Below, in pieces: positions 62,673 to 64,000 of a DNA stretch of 64,000 nucleotides. This DNA is from Eremophila alpestris peregrina. Its lineage: Eukaryota; Chordata; Aves; Passeriformes; Alaudidae. The DNA is taken from positions 4,838,253-4,902,252 of the forward strand of contig WMCF01000018.1 in the NCBI GenBank assembly GCA_009792885.1, read 5' to 3'. Position 1 is the stretch's first letter. Each line of letters starts with the position of its first letter. The notes under the pieces are model-generated. The model saw only the letters and a program-made list of their open reading frames with translations, ran no database searches and was not told the origin of the DNA. The translations under genes and the position numbers were made by a program.

Positions 62673-64000
62673 CTGTTTTCTGTGTTCTTCACAAGCTGCA
62701 TAAACAATTCCTTACTTTTGTAGTATATTTTCTCCTCAATCTATGCAATCACACAAGCTATTCCTGTTTATTTTATTTTTGTCCATTGGCATATTTGATC
62801 TAGTGTACGGTAATAAAGTATTAGAAATACCTGATCTCTAAATATTTCTGTAACAATTTGCTTATTCTTCCATCATCAGCAACCACTATTCTCAGAGAAG
62901 TTAAACTTGATAAAGAACTAAAAATCTAGCGTTATAATAAAATATCCAGCTCTAAGCTGTTGGAAAGAAACACAAAAAGGTCACATTTCATCAGGCTTTA
63001 ATTTTCCGTTCTCATTTTCAAAGAGACTCATCTCTGTATTCTTCACAGAAGTATAAAGCCCTCTCTACCTCTGATAATCCTTTTATGCTTTCACATTAAT
63101 ATAACAGAGTGTAGAGAATTAATTATTAAGTACTGCTTATACAGTGCTGTAAATATACACTATGTTACAAAACTTGAGATAAGCAATGGCTCCATTCCTA
63201 ATGAGCTTACTATAATTAAATTCATTGTTGAATCTACGCATAAAATGTAGCTAGGAGTCAAACCACACAGGAAAAACCTTTAAGCCAGGTAGAGACACAG
63301 ATGTGAACCTAACTTATTCCTGGGTTATAAAAATTAATAGCAATTGTAGACTGGTTATTCATTGACTCACATGATTCACTGAGCTTTTTGGCAAGCACCA
63401 ATAAAATGTGGAAGTTGCATGTTATACACACGCAGAGGAGCTGAGAAACTAACCTGAGATGTCTGATGGTCATAATCTCTGTAATGTGCAAGGTCACTTT
63501 TCTTTCAAATGAATATGCTGGATATTAAAAGTACCTAATGATATGCTTAGCATTGCAGGCATTATTTCAAATCAAGATTCACTCTACTTTCAAACTTCAA
63601 ATGAATAAAGTTCCTTTCCCTGCCCACATTACAGCTCACAGCTGGGGCATAGTTGTGTGTTTCTTTATATGAAGAGTGGAATTCTTCTAGGAATCAGTTT
63701 ATAAATTAACTCAGTGTCTTTCTGGGACTGTTTATACTTACAGGGAGAAGGTATAGGAAATCAAGCACAAAAGGACCAGAATAAAGAAAAAAAATAAAAG
63801 AAAAATCTGTAATGCTGAGTCTTGGTCATAAGGTGATATTTAAGAATTTACTAGGTACAGTAATGTGTACACCCATTAAATACCCTGTAAATGTTAATAA
63901 TTCAATTGTTTTCAACATTAAACAGAGAAAAAAGTCTATCTCCTATTCCCAAATCAAAATGAACCTGTTCTCAAATATAACCTCACCTACTGCCTTTTAG
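62673..64000. other. Unassigned DNA
   Basis: No gene or recognisable repeat is seen. It is AT-rich unique sequence to the window end. The frame reaching 64000 is at chance level. Confidence 0.5.

Noticed and set aside
62267..62723. Open frames of 146 and 93 codons over the microsatellite
   Set aside because: They are translations of (GGAA)n/(TTCC)n and include the N. They are repeat artefacts.
1..64000. CRISPR arrays, tRNA or rRNA genes, bacterial operons, phage or plasmid modules
   Set aside because: No regularly spaced repeats, no tRNA-like cloverleaf, no rRNA motifs and no prokaryotic gene organisation were seen. The sequence is vertebrate nuclear DNA.

Overview
The window looks like AT-rich, gene-poor DNA from a bird, probably a passerine macrochromosome. 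The main evidence is repeat content: five recognisable fragments of CR1 LINE retrotransposons, two of them ending in the CR1-type 3' tail, plus one solo LTR of a well-known avian endogenous retrovirus type. Base composition is AT-rich throughout and CpG is rare. No bacterial or plasmid-type gene organisation is present. Almost all reading frames of 60-126 codons are what chance gives in 64 kb of AT-rich sequence. No protein-coding gene, tRNA, rRNA or CRISPR array can be named.

Layout. Positions 1-11,200 hold anonymous DNA with a 141-bp module present twice in direct orientation (900-1040 and 4496-4636, 6 mismatches, no gaps) and an old CR1 fragment (about 8490-8820, minus). A near-complete solo LTR lies at 11,224-11,814 (minus). 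A CR1 piece from inside the reverse-transcriptase ORF lies at about 18,455-19,070 (minus). Further CR1 3' ends sit at 25,998-26,135 (minus), 33,900-34,220 (plus), 35,101-35,270 (minus) and 45,201-45,444 (plus). The long stretches between carry only simple repeats, homopolymer runs and unassigned unique sequence.

The last 9 kb is the most unusual part. On the minus strand at 59,972-60,150 there is a GC-richer 179-bp open segment bounded by good splice-site sequences, with vertebrate-like codon use (all five Val codons GTG, six of ten Leu codons CTG). Weaker exon-like segments lie at 61,502-61,569, 58,885-58,958 and 55,982-56,077, and the first two are phase-compatible with it. These may be exons, or relics, of one minus-strand gene that I cannot name. 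The same area holds a 138-bp polypurine tract, a cluster of E-boxes at 61,928-62,150, and a (GGGA)n-(GGAA)n microsatellite with a strong G-quadruplex motif and one unresolved base (N at 62,577).

No genes can be shown to work together here. The window is best read as intergenic or intronic DNA shaped by CR1 and ERV insertion, with a possible unrecognised minus-strand transcript near its right end.
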